Source: Oscillospiraceae bacterium
GTDB lineage: Bacteria > Bacillota > Clostridia > Oscillospirales > Oscillospiraceae
Direction of reading: 5' to 3'
Assembly (NCBI GenBank): GCA_902790375.1
Contig: CADARY010000023.1
Location: forward strand, 1-39,807
DNA length: 39,807 bases
This document shows positions 32,489-39,807 of this stretch, one piece after another (the stretch's first letter is position 1; every line of letters starts with the position of its first letter). Both the position numbers and the translations under genes were made by a program. Below the pieces are notes generated by a model that did no database searches, was not told the DNA's origin, and saw nothing but the letters and a program-made list of their open reading frames with translations.

Positions 32489-33733
32489 ATGAAGTCCAAC
32501 AATTTCCTGAAGAACAACTGGTTCTTCTTCTCCATGATCATTGGCATCGTGCTCGGCATTATCGTCGGCTTTGTCTGGCCCAATGCCGGTGTTCTCGAGC
32601 CGCTCGGCACGCTGTTCATCAACATGATGTTCTGCGTGGTGGTGCCGATGGTGTTCGTCTCCATCTCCTCCGCCATTGCCAACATGAAGAGCCTGAAGCG
32701 CGCCGGCAAGCTGATGGGCACCACGGTCGTCACCTTTATGTGCACCACCATCATCGCCTCTGTGATCATGTATGTTCTGGTCCGCTTCATCCCCGTCTAC
32801 ACCGGCAAGCCCGCCTTTGAGCCGGGCGCTTCCGAGCCGATGAGCGCCGGCGAGATGATCGTCGGCTTCTTTACCAAGCCCGACTTCCCTGATCTCTGGA
32901 GCCGCCGTTCGATCCTGCAGCTCATCATTGCGGGCATCTTCTTCGGCTTCGGCGTGCAGATGTGCGGCGGGCCTGAGACCAAGACCGCAAAGCTTCTGGA
33001 GGAGCTCAACCGCATCCTCATGAAGGTCATCAAGCTCATCAGCTACTACGCCCCCATCGGCTTCTTCGGCTTCTTCGCCGCCCTCGTCTCCGCCCACGGC
33101 GCCGACTTTGTTTCCAGCTACGCCCGGGCCATCATCCTCTACTACGTGGTCTCCTTCGCCTACATGTTCCTGATCTTCCCGCTCTACGCCCGCTTCGGCG
33201 GCGGCGCGGGCGCCGTCAAGGTCATGTTCCAGCACCTGTTCCGTCCGGCAGCCGTCGCCTTTGGCACCTGCTCCTCCGTCGCCACCATCCCCACCAACAT
33301 GGAGGTTGCCGAAGACAGCGGCATTTCCAAGGACGTGGCCGACATCGTCCTGCCCATGGGCGCCACGATGAACATGGACGGCTCCGGCATGAGCGCCATT
33401 ATCAAGGTCGCCTTCCTCTTCGGCATGTTCGGCAAGGACTTTGCCACGGCTGACGCGCTCATCGCCATCATCATCGCGACCGTTTCCTCTGTGGCCATGT
33501 CCGGCATCCCCGGCGGCGGCGGCACGGGCGAGCTCGTGCTCTGCTCCCTCTTCTTCCCCGAGCAGCTTGCTGTCGCCTTCCCCATCGCCCAGGCAATCGG
33601 CGACCTCGTCGATCCTCCCGCCACAATGGTCAATGCCGCCGGCGACTATGTGGCCTGCTTCATCGTCTCCCGCTTCAACGACGGCAAGGATTGGCTCCAG
33701 AGGGCCCTTGCCGCAAAGCGGAAGCAGCAGTAA
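32489..33733 (+). CDS. Dicarboxylate/amino acid:cation symporter (DAACS family) with an altered substrate site
   Basis: The 414-residue transporter belongs to the GltP/SstT/EAAT superfamily. Visible elements are the HP1 serine-rich loop (GTCSSVATIPTN, 259-270), NMDGS at 295-299 in TM7 (Na+ site), the HP2 loop SGIPGGGGTG (338-347) and the TM8 segment from Asp375 to Asp386. In acidic amino acid transporters this TM8 segment reads D-x-x-R-T-x-x-N; here it is DPPATMVN, so the side-chain-binding Arg is Ala378, while Thr379, Asn382 and Asp386 are kept. The substrate is therefore probably not glutamate or aspartate; a neutral amino acid is more likely. The ATG follows AAAGGAG. It is controlled from the region shared with the AraC-type gene. 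Confidence 0.92.
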   Translation: MKSNNFLKNNWFFFSMIIGIVLGIIVGFVWPNAGVLEPLGTLFINMMFCVVVPMVFVSISSAIANMKSLKRAGKLMGTTVVTFMCTTIIASVIMYVLVRFIPVYTGKPAFEPGASEPMSAGEMIVGFFTKPDFPDLWSRRSILQLIIAGIFFGFGVQMCGGPETKTAKLLEELNRILMKVIKLISYYAPIGFFGFFAALVSAHGADFVSSYARAIILYYVVSFAYMFLIFPLYARFGGGAGAVKVMFQHLFRPAAVAFGTCSSVATIPTNMEVAEDSGISKDVADIVLPMGATMNMDGSGMSAIIKVAFLFGMFGKDFATADALIAIIIATVSSVAMSGIPGGGGTGELVLCSLFFPEQLAVAFPIAQAIGDLVDPPATMVNAAGDYVACFIVSRFNDGKDWLQRALAAKRKQQ

Positions 33734-33767
33734 AATCCGATACATACTTCCATCCGAATACAGAGGG

Positions 33768-33795
33768 GACCTCCGCTCACTTGTGGGCGGGGGTC
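33768..33795 (+). terminator. Probable terminator of the symporter gene
   Basis: GACCTCCGC (33768-33776) pairs with GCGGGGGTC (33787-33795), with one G-U pair, and is followed by TTCTGTCT. The T-tract is weak, so efficiency may be modest. Confidence 0.5.
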
Positions 33796-33821
33796 TTCTG
33801 TCTGCTGCGGCCGGAAAAGGA

Positions 33822-33850
33822 TTGATGTTTTCCCGCAGGGATAGTATAAT
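33822..33850 (+). promoter_or_regulatory. Promoter of the glycosyltransferase operon
   Basis: TTGATG (33822-33827) and TATAAT (33845-33850) are separated by 17 bp. The first gene starts 200 bp downstream because the element at 33881-34000 lies between. Confidence 0.7.
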
Positions 33851-33880
33851 GAGGACTGTCTACAGGAAATACTTTCTAAG

Positions 33881-34000
33881 AGGCAACACCGCATAATTCG
33901 GCAAGAGCAGATTTCGAGAAAAATTGGGTTCTGATGAAGGCAGTTTTTCGCAGGAATACTTTGTGTATTGCAAGAAAAAGGCGGATTGTGCGGTATTGCC
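33881..34000. mobile_element. 120-bp MITE-like element with inverted repeats and 5-bp direct repeat
   Basis: Sixteen-base terminal inverted repeats (33882-33897 and 33985-34000, GGCAA[C/T]ACCGCA[T/C]AAT, two mismatches) enclose about 87 bp without a gene. CTAAG occurs directly outside both ends (33876-33880 and 34001-34005), as a target-site duplication would. An internal hairpin (TTTTTCgcAggAATAC against its complement) lies near 33940-33980. It sits between the promoter and the first gene of the operon. No transposase is in the window. Confidence 0.6.
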
Positions 34001-34049
34001 CTAAGGGCGGCAGCGTTTGCCGTGCTGCCCGGAAGAAACGGAGATCGTC

Positions 34050-35474
34050 ATGGAAAAAGCCTCCGTCTTTTTCAAAAGAATCATGCTGGGCATCCTGCTG
34101 CTGGTGATGCTGCTGACGCTCGGCCTCATCATCTGGAAGGGCGCCGAAGCCCATTCCTATCTGGCGGCGCTGCTGCCGGGCGCCGGCCTTGCCTATCTGC
34201 TGAGCAGGCTGCTGCCGCGCTGCAGCCTGCCGCTGCCGCGCCTGCCTGCGCTGTGGGTCGGGGTGTTCTGCTTTGCGCTCAACATCATCTGGGTGCTGCT
34301 CGTGCGCATTGAGCCCTTCAGCGATTACGAGGAATACTGGCAGGTGGCCTGCGCCCTTGCCGCCGGCAAGCCTGTCCCGGATGCCTGGTATGTGGCCATG
34401 TACCCGCACATCCTCGGCACGGCCACGTTTCTGAGCGGCCTGATCCGCCTGTTCGGCGAGTCGGTCTTTGCCGTGACGGTGGTGAACGTGCTGCTGACAA
34501 GTCTGAGCTGCACGCTGATCTGGCTTTTGGGGCGGGAGCTTCTCGGGCAGGAGCAGGCTTTTCTCGCCGCGCTTCTCTGGGCCTTTACCCCCTCCAAGAT
34601 GATGCTCGGCTCCCTCGTGTTCTCCGAGCCGCTGTACACGCTGCTGATCCTGCTGTTCTTCTGGCTTTTCCTGCGCCTGAAGCCAATGCTCACGGCAGGG
34701 GGGCCCATCCCCTGGGCTGGCCTGGGCGCGCTTGCGCTGCTGGGTTTGCTTCTGGCCCTGATCCAAATTGTGCGGCCTATCGCCGTGATCCTGATCATCG
34801 CCGTGGTTTTGTGGCTGCTGTTTCTCCGCGGGGCGGAGGGGAAGAGTCTCCGGCTCTGGGGGCTCTGGCTGCTCGCGCTTGTCGCCATGCTGGGGCTTTA
34901 CAAGGGCGCGCTCACCCTCTGGGACAGCCATGTGGAGCGGGTGCTCGGCCAGGAGCCGGCGTCCGTGCCCTGGTATAATATCTATGTGGGCTTAAACGAA
35001 AAGACCGACGGGCGCTATACCGACGAGGACATGGATCTTCTGACCGGATATCTCAAGCAGGGGATGAGCGCCGGGGAGGCCCAGCGGCACATGATCCCCC
35101 ACGTGCGTGAGCGTCTCGCCTCCGGGCTTGATTTCCCGAAGCTTTTTTCTGCCAAGCTCTTCAACTTTCTGGGCAATGACGAGCTGGGCGGCTATACCTA
35201 TCGCTTTACACGCTCGCCTCTGTTCGTCAAGCTCTGCATGATGATCTGCAACATTTTCTATTACTGCATTTTCCTTGCGGGGATCCATGGCCTGGTGCAG
35301 ATGCTCTGCAGCCGGGAGCTGGGAGCCGGGCTGCTGCTGCCGCTCTTCTTCCTTGGGCTGACGCTGGCACACATGCTGGTGGAGGTTGCAAACCGCTACC
35401 ACTATTCTCTGATCCCTATTCTCATCATTTTCGCCGCCCTCGGCCTGACGGGCGGGGAAAGGAGTCCGTCATGA
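34050..35474 (+). CDS. PMT/GT39-like membrane glycosyltransferase
   Basis: The 474-residue polytopic protein (about 10-12 helices) resembles the PMT_2/ArnT class, which moves sugar from a polyprenyl-phosphate sugar to an acceptor outside the membrane. The acidic motif after the first helices, EPFSDYEEYW (Asp92, about 88-97), fits the catalytic loop. Later loops hold AFTPSKMMLGSLVFSEPLYTLL-type segments typical of the class. A long extracytoplasmic loop (about 300-385) precedes the last helices. ATG at 34050 follows CGGAG. It overlaps the next gene by 4 bp. The partner GtrB-like enzyme next door could supply its polyprenyl-linked sugar. The exact acceptor is unknown. Confidence 0.82.
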   Translation: MEKASVFFKRIMLGILLLVMLLTLGLIIWKGAEAHSYLAALLPGAGLAYLLSRLLPRCSLPLPRLPALWVGVFCFALNIIWVLLVRIEPFSDYEEYWQVACALAAGKPVPDAWYVAMYPHILGTATFLSGLIRLFGESVFAVTVVNVLLTSLSCTLIWLLGRELLGQEQAFLAALLWAFTPSKMMLGSLVFSEPLYTLLILLFFWLFLRLKPMLTAGGPIPWAGLGALALLGLLLALIQIVRPIAVILIIAVVLWLLFLRGAEGKSLRLWGLWLLALVAMLGLYKGALTLWDSHVERVLGQEPASVPWYNIYVGLNEKTDGRYTDEDMDLLTGYLKQGMSAGEAQRHMIPHVRERLASGLDFPKLFSAKLFNFLGNDELGGYTYRFTRSPLFVKLCMMICNIFYYCIFLAGIHGLVQMLCSRELGAGLLLPLFFLGLTLAHMLVEVANRYHYSLIPILIIFAALGLTGGERSPS

Positions 35475-36430
35475 ACAAAGTACCGAGACTGTTTATCGTG
35501 ATCCCCTGCTATAACGAGCAGGAGGTTCTGCCCATCACGGCGCCGCTTTTCCGCGATAAGCTTTTGAGCCTCGCCGCCGCCGGAAAGATCACGGCGGACA
35601 GCCGCGTCCTCTTCGTCAACGACGGCAGCCGGGACCGGACCTGGGAGATCATCCGGCAGCTCTCCAAGGAGGATGAGCACTATCTCGGCATCAGCCAGAG
35701 CCGCAACCGCGGCCATCAGAACGCCGTGCTCGCCGGACTCATGGAGGCCCGGGACAAGTGCGACATCACCATCTCCATCGACTGTGACGGGCAGGACGAC
35801 ATCAACGCCATGGACAAGATGGTGGACGCCTACCTCGACGGCTGCGAGGTGGTGTACGGCGTGCGCTCCAGCCGGGAGACGGACACCTTCTTCAAGCGCT
35901 TCACCGCCGAGAGCTTTTATAAATTCCTCGCCATGATGGGGGCGGAGGTAGTCTTCAACCACGCCGATTACCGCCTCATCAGCGCGCGGGTGCTCAAGGA
36001 GTTTGCCAATTTCAAGGAGGTCAACCTCTACCTGCGCGGCATGGTGCCGCTGGTGGGCTTCAAGTCCACCTCCGTCAGCTACTCCCGCGCCGAGCGCATG
36101 GCCGGCGAAAGCCACTATCCCCTCCGTAAAATGATCGGCCTTGCGGTGGACGGGGTGACCAGTCTCTCCGTTAAGCCTCTGCGCCTGATCTTCGGGCTGG
36201 GGCTCTTCATCGCCTGCGTGAGCTTTCTGTTCTGCATCTGGGCCCTGATCACGGCCCTGTGCGGCAAATCCGTTGCCGGCTGGGCCAGCATGACCTGCAT
36301 CATCTGCTTTGTCAGCGGTGTGCAGCTCATCTGCCTCGGCATCATTGCGGAGTATATCGGCAAGATCTATATGGAGACCAAGCAGCGCCCGCGCTATATC
36401 ATCAGCGAGCGCACCTGGGAGGAAGACTGA
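35471..36430 (+). CDS. GT2 glycosyltransferase, GtrB/DPM1-like
   Basis: The 319-residue enzyme likely transfers a sugar from a nucleotide sugar to polyprenyl phosphate on the cytoplasmic face. The GT-A domain has VIPCYNEQEVL (10-20), FVNDGSRD (48-55) and the metal-binding SIDCDGQDD (102-110), followed by two C-terminal membrane helices (about 229-250 and 262-290) as in GtrB. It begins within the last codons of the glycosyltransferase gene (ATGA overlap), indicating a joint pathway: this enzyme charges the lipid carrier and the PMT-like enzyme uses it. Confidence 0.9.
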   Translation: MNKVPRLFIVIPCYNEQEVLPITAPLFRDKLLSLAAAGKITADSRVLFVNDGSRDRTWEIIRQLSKEDEHYLGISQSRNRGHQNAVLAGLMEARDKCDITISIDCDGQDDINAMDKMVDAYLDGCEVVYGVRSSRETDTFFKRFTAESFYKFLAMMGAEVVFNHADYRLISARVLKEFANFKEVNLYLRGMVPLVGFKSTSVSYSRAERMAGESHYPLRKMIGLAVDGVTSLSVKPLRLIFGLGLFIACVSFLFCIWALITALCGKSVAGWASMTCIICFVSGVQLICLGIIAEYIGKIYMETKQRPRYIISERTWEED

Positions 36431-36434
36431 TCCT

Positions 36435-37241
36435 ATGCAGGAGAGCTTTTATTCCGTACCGGGCTGCCCCTGCTCCATTGCGCTGGTTTCCGACCTGCAT
36501 GAAGCGCCCTTCAAGGCGGTGCTGGCTTCCCTGCGGAAAAATCGCCCGTCGCTGATCTGTGTTGCGGGCGATTTTCTCATTGGCCGTCTCCCAAAGGCGG
36601 CTCCCAAAGTGCGCGAGGCGGGCGTCCTGCCCTTTTTCAGTGCCTGCGCTTCTCTTGCCCCCTGCTTTGTCTCCCTCGGCAATCACGAGTGGGTGCTCAC
36701 AGAGGCGGACATGGAGCTGCTGCGGGGCCGCGGCGTTTCGGTTCTGGATAACGCCTTCACGACGCTCACGGTCCGGGGCCGTCCGCTCGTGATCGGCGGG
36801 CTCTCCTCTGCCAGGGTGAGCGAATACCGGCGGGCGCTCCGGTCGGGCCTTGCGCCGGTGGAGGCAAACGAGCTGACCCGCCCGGTCGGCGTGACGCAGC
36901 ACGTACCGCCGCAGCTTGCATGGCTGGACGGCTTTTCCTCCCGCCCCGGCTATCACATCCTGCTGTGCCACCACCCGGAGTACTACCCGCGCTGGCTTTC
37001 GGATCGGCGCATCGACCTGATCCTCAGCGGCCACGCGCACGGCGGGCAGATCCGCCTCTTCGGCCGCGGGCTCTATTCCCCCGGACAGGGCCTGCTGCCC
37101 GGGCTGACCGGCGGGGTGATTGACGGTCGGCTCGTCATCAGCCGCGGCCTTGCCAATACCAGGCGGGTGCCGCGCCTCTTCAATCCCCCGGAGCTTGTGT
37201 ATATTCTGCCGGCCTCAGACTGCACGGACAGTTCCATCTGA
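36435..37241 (+). CDS. Calcineurin-like metallophosphoesterase
   Basis: The 268-residue protein has the full metal-binding set: Asp20 and His22 (SDLHE), Asp46 (AGDF), GNHE at 82-85, His179/180 (CHHPEYY) and GHAHGG with His200 and His202. It resembles the YkuE/YaeI group of phosphoesterases but has no clear signal peptide or N-terminal membrane helix. It starts five bases after the glycosyltransferase stop and ends the operon. It may hydrolyse a lipid-linked or nucleotide phosphate, but substrate cannot be read from sequence. Confidence 0.88.
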   Translation: MQESFYSVPGCPCSIALVSDLHEAPFKAVLASLRKNRPSLICVAGDFLIGRLPKAAPKVREAGVLPFFSACASLAPCFVSLGNHEWVLTEADMELLRGRGVSVLDNAFTTLTVRGRPLVIGGLSSARVSEYRRALRSGLAPVEANELTRPVGVTQHVPPQLAWLDGFSSRPGYHILLCHHPEYYPRWLSDRRIDLILSGHAHGGQIRLFGRGLYSPGQGLLPGLTGGVIDGRLVISRGLANTRRVPRLFNPPELVYILPASDCTDSSI

Positions 37242-37280
37242 CAGGCGCAGAATTATCATTGAATATTTTTGAGGAAATAC

Positions 37281-37309
37281 TTTACGAATGGCGATTGTCG
37301 CGCTATAAT
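37281..37309 (+). promoter_or_regulatory. Promoter of the CofE-like gene
   Basis: TTTACG (37281-37286) and TATAAT (37304-37309) are separated by 17 bp, 47 bp before the ATG at 37356, which follows AAAGGAG. Confidence 0.7.
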
Positions 37310-37355
37310 TATTCGGTCAAAATCTATGCCGCAAGGCAAAAGGAGCCATCCACAG

Positions 37356-38549
37356 ATGAGAACCATCGGAACCGTTGCGCGCGGTGTGCGCGCACCCATC
37401 ATCCGCCAGGGCGATGATATTGCCCAAATCACGGCCGACTCCGTCATGGAAGCATGGAAGGAAGCCGGGATCAGCCCCTGCGACCGGGATGTGGTCGCCG
37501 TGACAGAGTCCGTTGTGGCCCGCGCCCAGGGCAACTATGCCACTGTTGATCAAATCGCAGCGGACATCCGCGCCAAGACCGGCGGCAAAACCGTCGGTGT
37601 CGCCTTCCCCATTCTCAGCCGCAACCGCTTCTCCCTGCTGCTGAAGGGCTTTGCCCGCGGCTGTGAAAAGATCGTGCTGCTGCTCAGCTATCCCTCCGAC
37701 GAGGTGGGCAACCACCTGGTGGATTGGGATCGTCTGGATGAGGCCGGGGTCAACCCCTACAGCGATACGCTGACGCTTGCGCAGTTTCGTGAAAAGTTCG
37801 GCCACATCGTCCATCCCTTCACCGGCGTGGACTACATCGACTTCTATTCCGACCTGATTCGCGGTGAGAACTGCGAGGTCGAGGTCATTTTCGGCAACAA
37901 GGTCACCACCCTGCTGGACTATACCGACACCGTGCTTACCTGCGATATTCACACCCGTGAGCGCTCCAAGCGCCTGCTGCACAACGCCGGGGCCAGGGTC
38001 GTACTGGGCCTGGACGATATCCTCTGCACAAGCGTGGACGGCAGCGGCTACAACGATCAGTACGGTCTGCTGGGCTCCAACAAGGCCACTGAGGAGACCG
38101 TCAAGCTCTTCCCGCGGGATTGCTATGCCGTTGCGGAGCGTATCAGCAAGCTTCTGTCCAATGCCTCCGGCAAGCGCATTGAAGCCATGGTCTATGGCGA
38201 CGGCGCCTTCAAGGATCCCGTCGGCAAGATCTGGGAGCTGGCGGACCCCGTGGTCTCTCCCGGTTACACCACCGGTCTGATCGGTACGCCCAACGAGCTC
38301 AAGCTCAAGTATCTGGCGGACAATGACTTCGGCGATCTCAAGGGCGCTGAGCTCCGCCAGGCCATTGAAGCGCGCATCCGCGCCAAGACCGGCGACAGCC
38401 TGGTCGGCAACATGGTGTCCGAGGGCACCACGCCCCGCCGCCTGACGGATCTGATTGGGTCTCTTTGCGATCTGACCTCCGGCTCCGGCGACAAGGGCAC
38501 TCCCATTGTCTACATCCAGGGTTATTTCGACAATTACACCAACGAATAA
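37356..38549 (+). CDS. Coenzyme F420-0:L-glutamate ligase-family protein (CofE-like)
   Basis: The 397-residue protein matches the F420_ligase family: VARGVRAPII and ITADSVMEAW near the start, the AVTESVVARAQGN segment (about 48-60), GVAFPILSRNRFSLLLKG and the C-terminal TPRRLTDLIGSLCDLTSGSGDKGTP. True CofE adds L-glutamate to F420-0 using GTP. The longer Clostridia versions (nearly 400 residues against about 250 for archaeal CofE) occur in genomes not known to make F420, so its real substrate is uncertain. No cofC, cofD or cofGH gene is in the window. The ATG at 37356 is chosen from the ribosome site; the upstream reading to 37269 would span the promoter. Confidence 0.8.
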   Translation: MRTIGTVARGVRAPIIRQGDDIAQITADSVMEAWKEAGISPCDRDVVAVTESVVARAQGNYATVDQIAADIRAKTGGKTVGVAFPILSRNRFSLLLKGFARGCEKIVLLLSYPSDEVGNHLVDWDRLDEAGVNPYSDTLTLAQFREKFGHIVHPFTGVDYIDFYSDLIRGENCEVEVIFGNKVTTLLDYTDTVLTCDIHTRERSKRLLHNAGARVVLGLDDILCTSVDGSGYNDQYGLLGSNKATEETVKLFPRDCYAVAERISKLLSNASGKRIEAMVYGDGAFKDPVGKIWELADPVVSPGYTTGLIGTPNELKLKYLADNDFGDLKGAELRQAIEARIRAKTGDSLVGNMVSEGTTPRRLTDLIGSLCDLTSGSGDKGTPIVYIQGYFDNYTNE

Positions 38550-38555
38550 AAAACC

Positions 38556-38594
38556 GCTTCCGGACTCCTTATGCCGTCCGGAAGCGCTCTTTTT
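38556..38594 (+). terminator. Terminator of the CofE-like gene
   Basis: A 10-bp perfect stem (38556-38565 with 38576-38585, GCTTCCGGAC and complement) and ten-base loop is followed by GCTCTTTTT. Confidence 0.9.
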
Positions 38595-38662
38595 ATCCTA
38601 CACGATCCCCTTTGTGGGAACCGGTCTGTCGTGGAATCGTATCAAACAGGGAGGTCACCCCT

Positions 38663-39664
38663 ATGCTTCATCGAAATGCTTCGGCCCTGCTCCTCTCATG
38701 CTCTCTGCTCCTGTGTGCGCCAGCCGCCTCCGCAGGCTTCGATCCGACGGATGCGCCCTCGGCCGCGGTCGAGGAAACGCCGTCCCCATTCCGGCGCATT
38801 GAATTGCTCGGCGACGGGGAGCTCGAATGGCCCTGCGGGGTCCCCTTTGAGGATCCCGGTTTTATCGCCCGCGGGGCGGATGGCGAGGATCTCAGCGGGT
38901 CAGTCGTTATTGAGGGCGCGCCCGTCCCCTGGCGTGTCGGCGACTATACGATCACCTATCTCTGTTCGGCGGACGACGGTGAGATCGCCGCTGCCCGGCG
39001 CCTTGTGCATATAAAAGCGCAGCCGCTGCCCGACGTCGTTCTGCCGCCCGCCGGCACCATCTGCCTGACCTTTGACGACGGCCCCTGCGAATATACCGAG
39101 CGCTGCCTTGAGATCCTTGCAAGTCACAACATCCGTGCGACTTTTTTTATTGTGGCCAATCAGACCAAGTATCTGCCTTTGCTTCCGAAGATCGTGGAGG
39201 GCGGTCACACGCTGGGGATTCACTGTTATGACCACAGCTCCTACGGTATGCTCTACCGGGATGAGGAGCATTATTTCACGGACCTACTGAAAGCCCAGCA
39301 GATCATCCATGACTATACAGGTCAGTATGCGCATGTCGTCCGCTTTCCGGGCGGCAGCAGAACGGCAAGCCATCTGGCCGGAACGCTCAAGGGCGGCTAC
39401 CCGGAGCTCTACGGGATCCTGCACGATATGGGCATACGTCCTTACGACTGGAATGTACAGCCGGAATCCGCGACCAAGACCGTGGAGGGCACGATCGTCG
39501 ATTTCACCCATCCGCGCGAGCCCTATGAATATGCCGTGGTTCTGCAGCATGACGCCCGCCGCTTCAGCGTGGAGGCCTTGGATCAGATGCTTGCATGGGC
39601 GCAGGCGGAGGGCTATACCTTTGCTCCTCTTGACACCACATATCCCGAAGTGCTCTTTAACTGA
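38663..39664 (+). CDS. Secreted polysaccharide deacetylase with Ig-like domain
   Basis: The 333-residue protein likely removes N-acetyl groups from cell-wall or other glycans. A signal peptide (1-24, ending AASA) precedes a DUF5011/Ig-like domain (about 43-118, with PFEDPGF and GDYTITYLCSADDG). The NodB (CE4) catalytic domain has TFDDG with Asp138/Asp139, the metal-binding His187 and His191 (HCYDH), RFPGGS at 227-232 and the late VVLQHDARR histidine motif. GGGAGGT precedes the ATG. It lies between the CofE-like terminator and a shared terminator with the rRNA operon. Confidence 0.92.
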   Translation: MLHRNASALLLSCSLLLCAPAASAGFDPTDAPSAAVEETPSPFRRIELLGDGELEWPCGVPFEDPGFIARGADGEDLSGSVVIEGAPVPWRVGDYTITYLCSADDGEIAAARRLVHIKAQPLPDVVLPPAGTICLTFDDGPCEYTERCLEILASHNIRATFFIVANQTKYLPLLPKIVEGGHTLGIHCYDHSSYGMLYRDEEHYFTDLLKAQQIIHDYTGQYAHVVRFPGGSRTASHLAGTLKGGYPELYGILHDMGIRPYDWNVQPESATKTVEGTIVDFTHPREPYEYAVVLQHDARRFSVEALDQMLAWAQAEGYTFAPLDTTYPEVLFN

Positions 39665-39680
39665 AAAGTTCGGCAAATGC

Positions 39681-39712
39681 AAAAAACTCCGAGATTACTC
39701 TCGGAGCTTTTT
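39681..39712. terminator. Bidirectional terminator of deacetylase gene and rRNA operon
   Basis: CTCCGAGA (39687-39694) pairs with TCTCGGAG (39699-39706) across TTAC. Six A precede and CTTTTTG follows, so it works in both directions: for the deacetylase gene rightward and for the rRNA operon leftward. Confidence 0.9.
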
Positions 39713-39713
39713 G

Positions 39714-39807
<94 letters not shown>

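Overview
The window looks like a chromosomal segment of a GC-rich, spore-forming Clostridia bacterium, most likely in or near the Oscillospiraceae. This rests on SpoIID, clostridial-type 2[4Fe-4S] ferredoxins, AddAB instead of RecBCD, a PepP/EF-P gene pair, a CD1247-like protein and Firmicutes-style AGGAGG ribosome sites. It is an inference from gene content; no taxonomic search was run. Genes are dense on both strands and no phage or complete insertion sequence was seen.

Layout. 1-29: first codons of a leftward gene whose promoter overlaps a perfect 13-bp inverted repeat. 347-481: a 44-residue peptide gene with a double-glycine leader-like start and its own strong terminator. 711-9665: a ten-gene operon for an Mrp/MBH-type membrane ion-translocating complex (MnhE, F, G, MbhD, a fused MbhE-MnhB, MnhC and four antiporter-like subunits) without hydrogenase or other redox subunits. 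9795-14214 (minus): a zinc-ribbon protein, an EF-P lacking 16 N-terminal residues, an M24 aminopeptidase, and a two-component kinase and regulator. 14402-19627: D-Ala-D-Ala carboxypeptidase, MutY, an unknown membrane protein, SpoIID and a TrmN6-like methyltransferase. 19688-20833 (minus): five consecutive small ferredoxin genes. 21030-30085: a ClpC-like ATPase without a middle domain, converging on addB-addA. 30219-33733: a PLP aminotransferase, then an AraC-type regulator divergent from a DAACS-family symporter. 34050-37241: a three-gene envelope-type operon (PMT-like glycosyltransferase, GtrB-like glycosyltransferase, metallophosphoesterase) behind a promoter separated from its gene by a 120-bp MITE-like element. 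37356-39664: a CofE-like protein and a secreted polysaccharide deacetylase. 39714-39807: the 3' part of a 5S rRNA gene on the minus strand, so an rRNA operon lies to the right.

How the parts fit. The Mrp/MBH-type complex probably moves H+ and/or Na+ across the membrane, and the ferredoxins suggest low-potential anaerobic redox metabolism, although no gene here links the two directly. The carboxypeptidase, deacetylase, SpoIID and glycosyltransferases concern the envelope and spore. AddAB, MutY, ClpC and EF-P are housekeeping repair, protein quality and translation functions. The strongest leads are the orphan double-glycine peptide, the truncated EF-P, the four-antiporter complex with its MbhE-MnhB fusion, the ferredoxin array, and two kinds of palindromic intergenic element.
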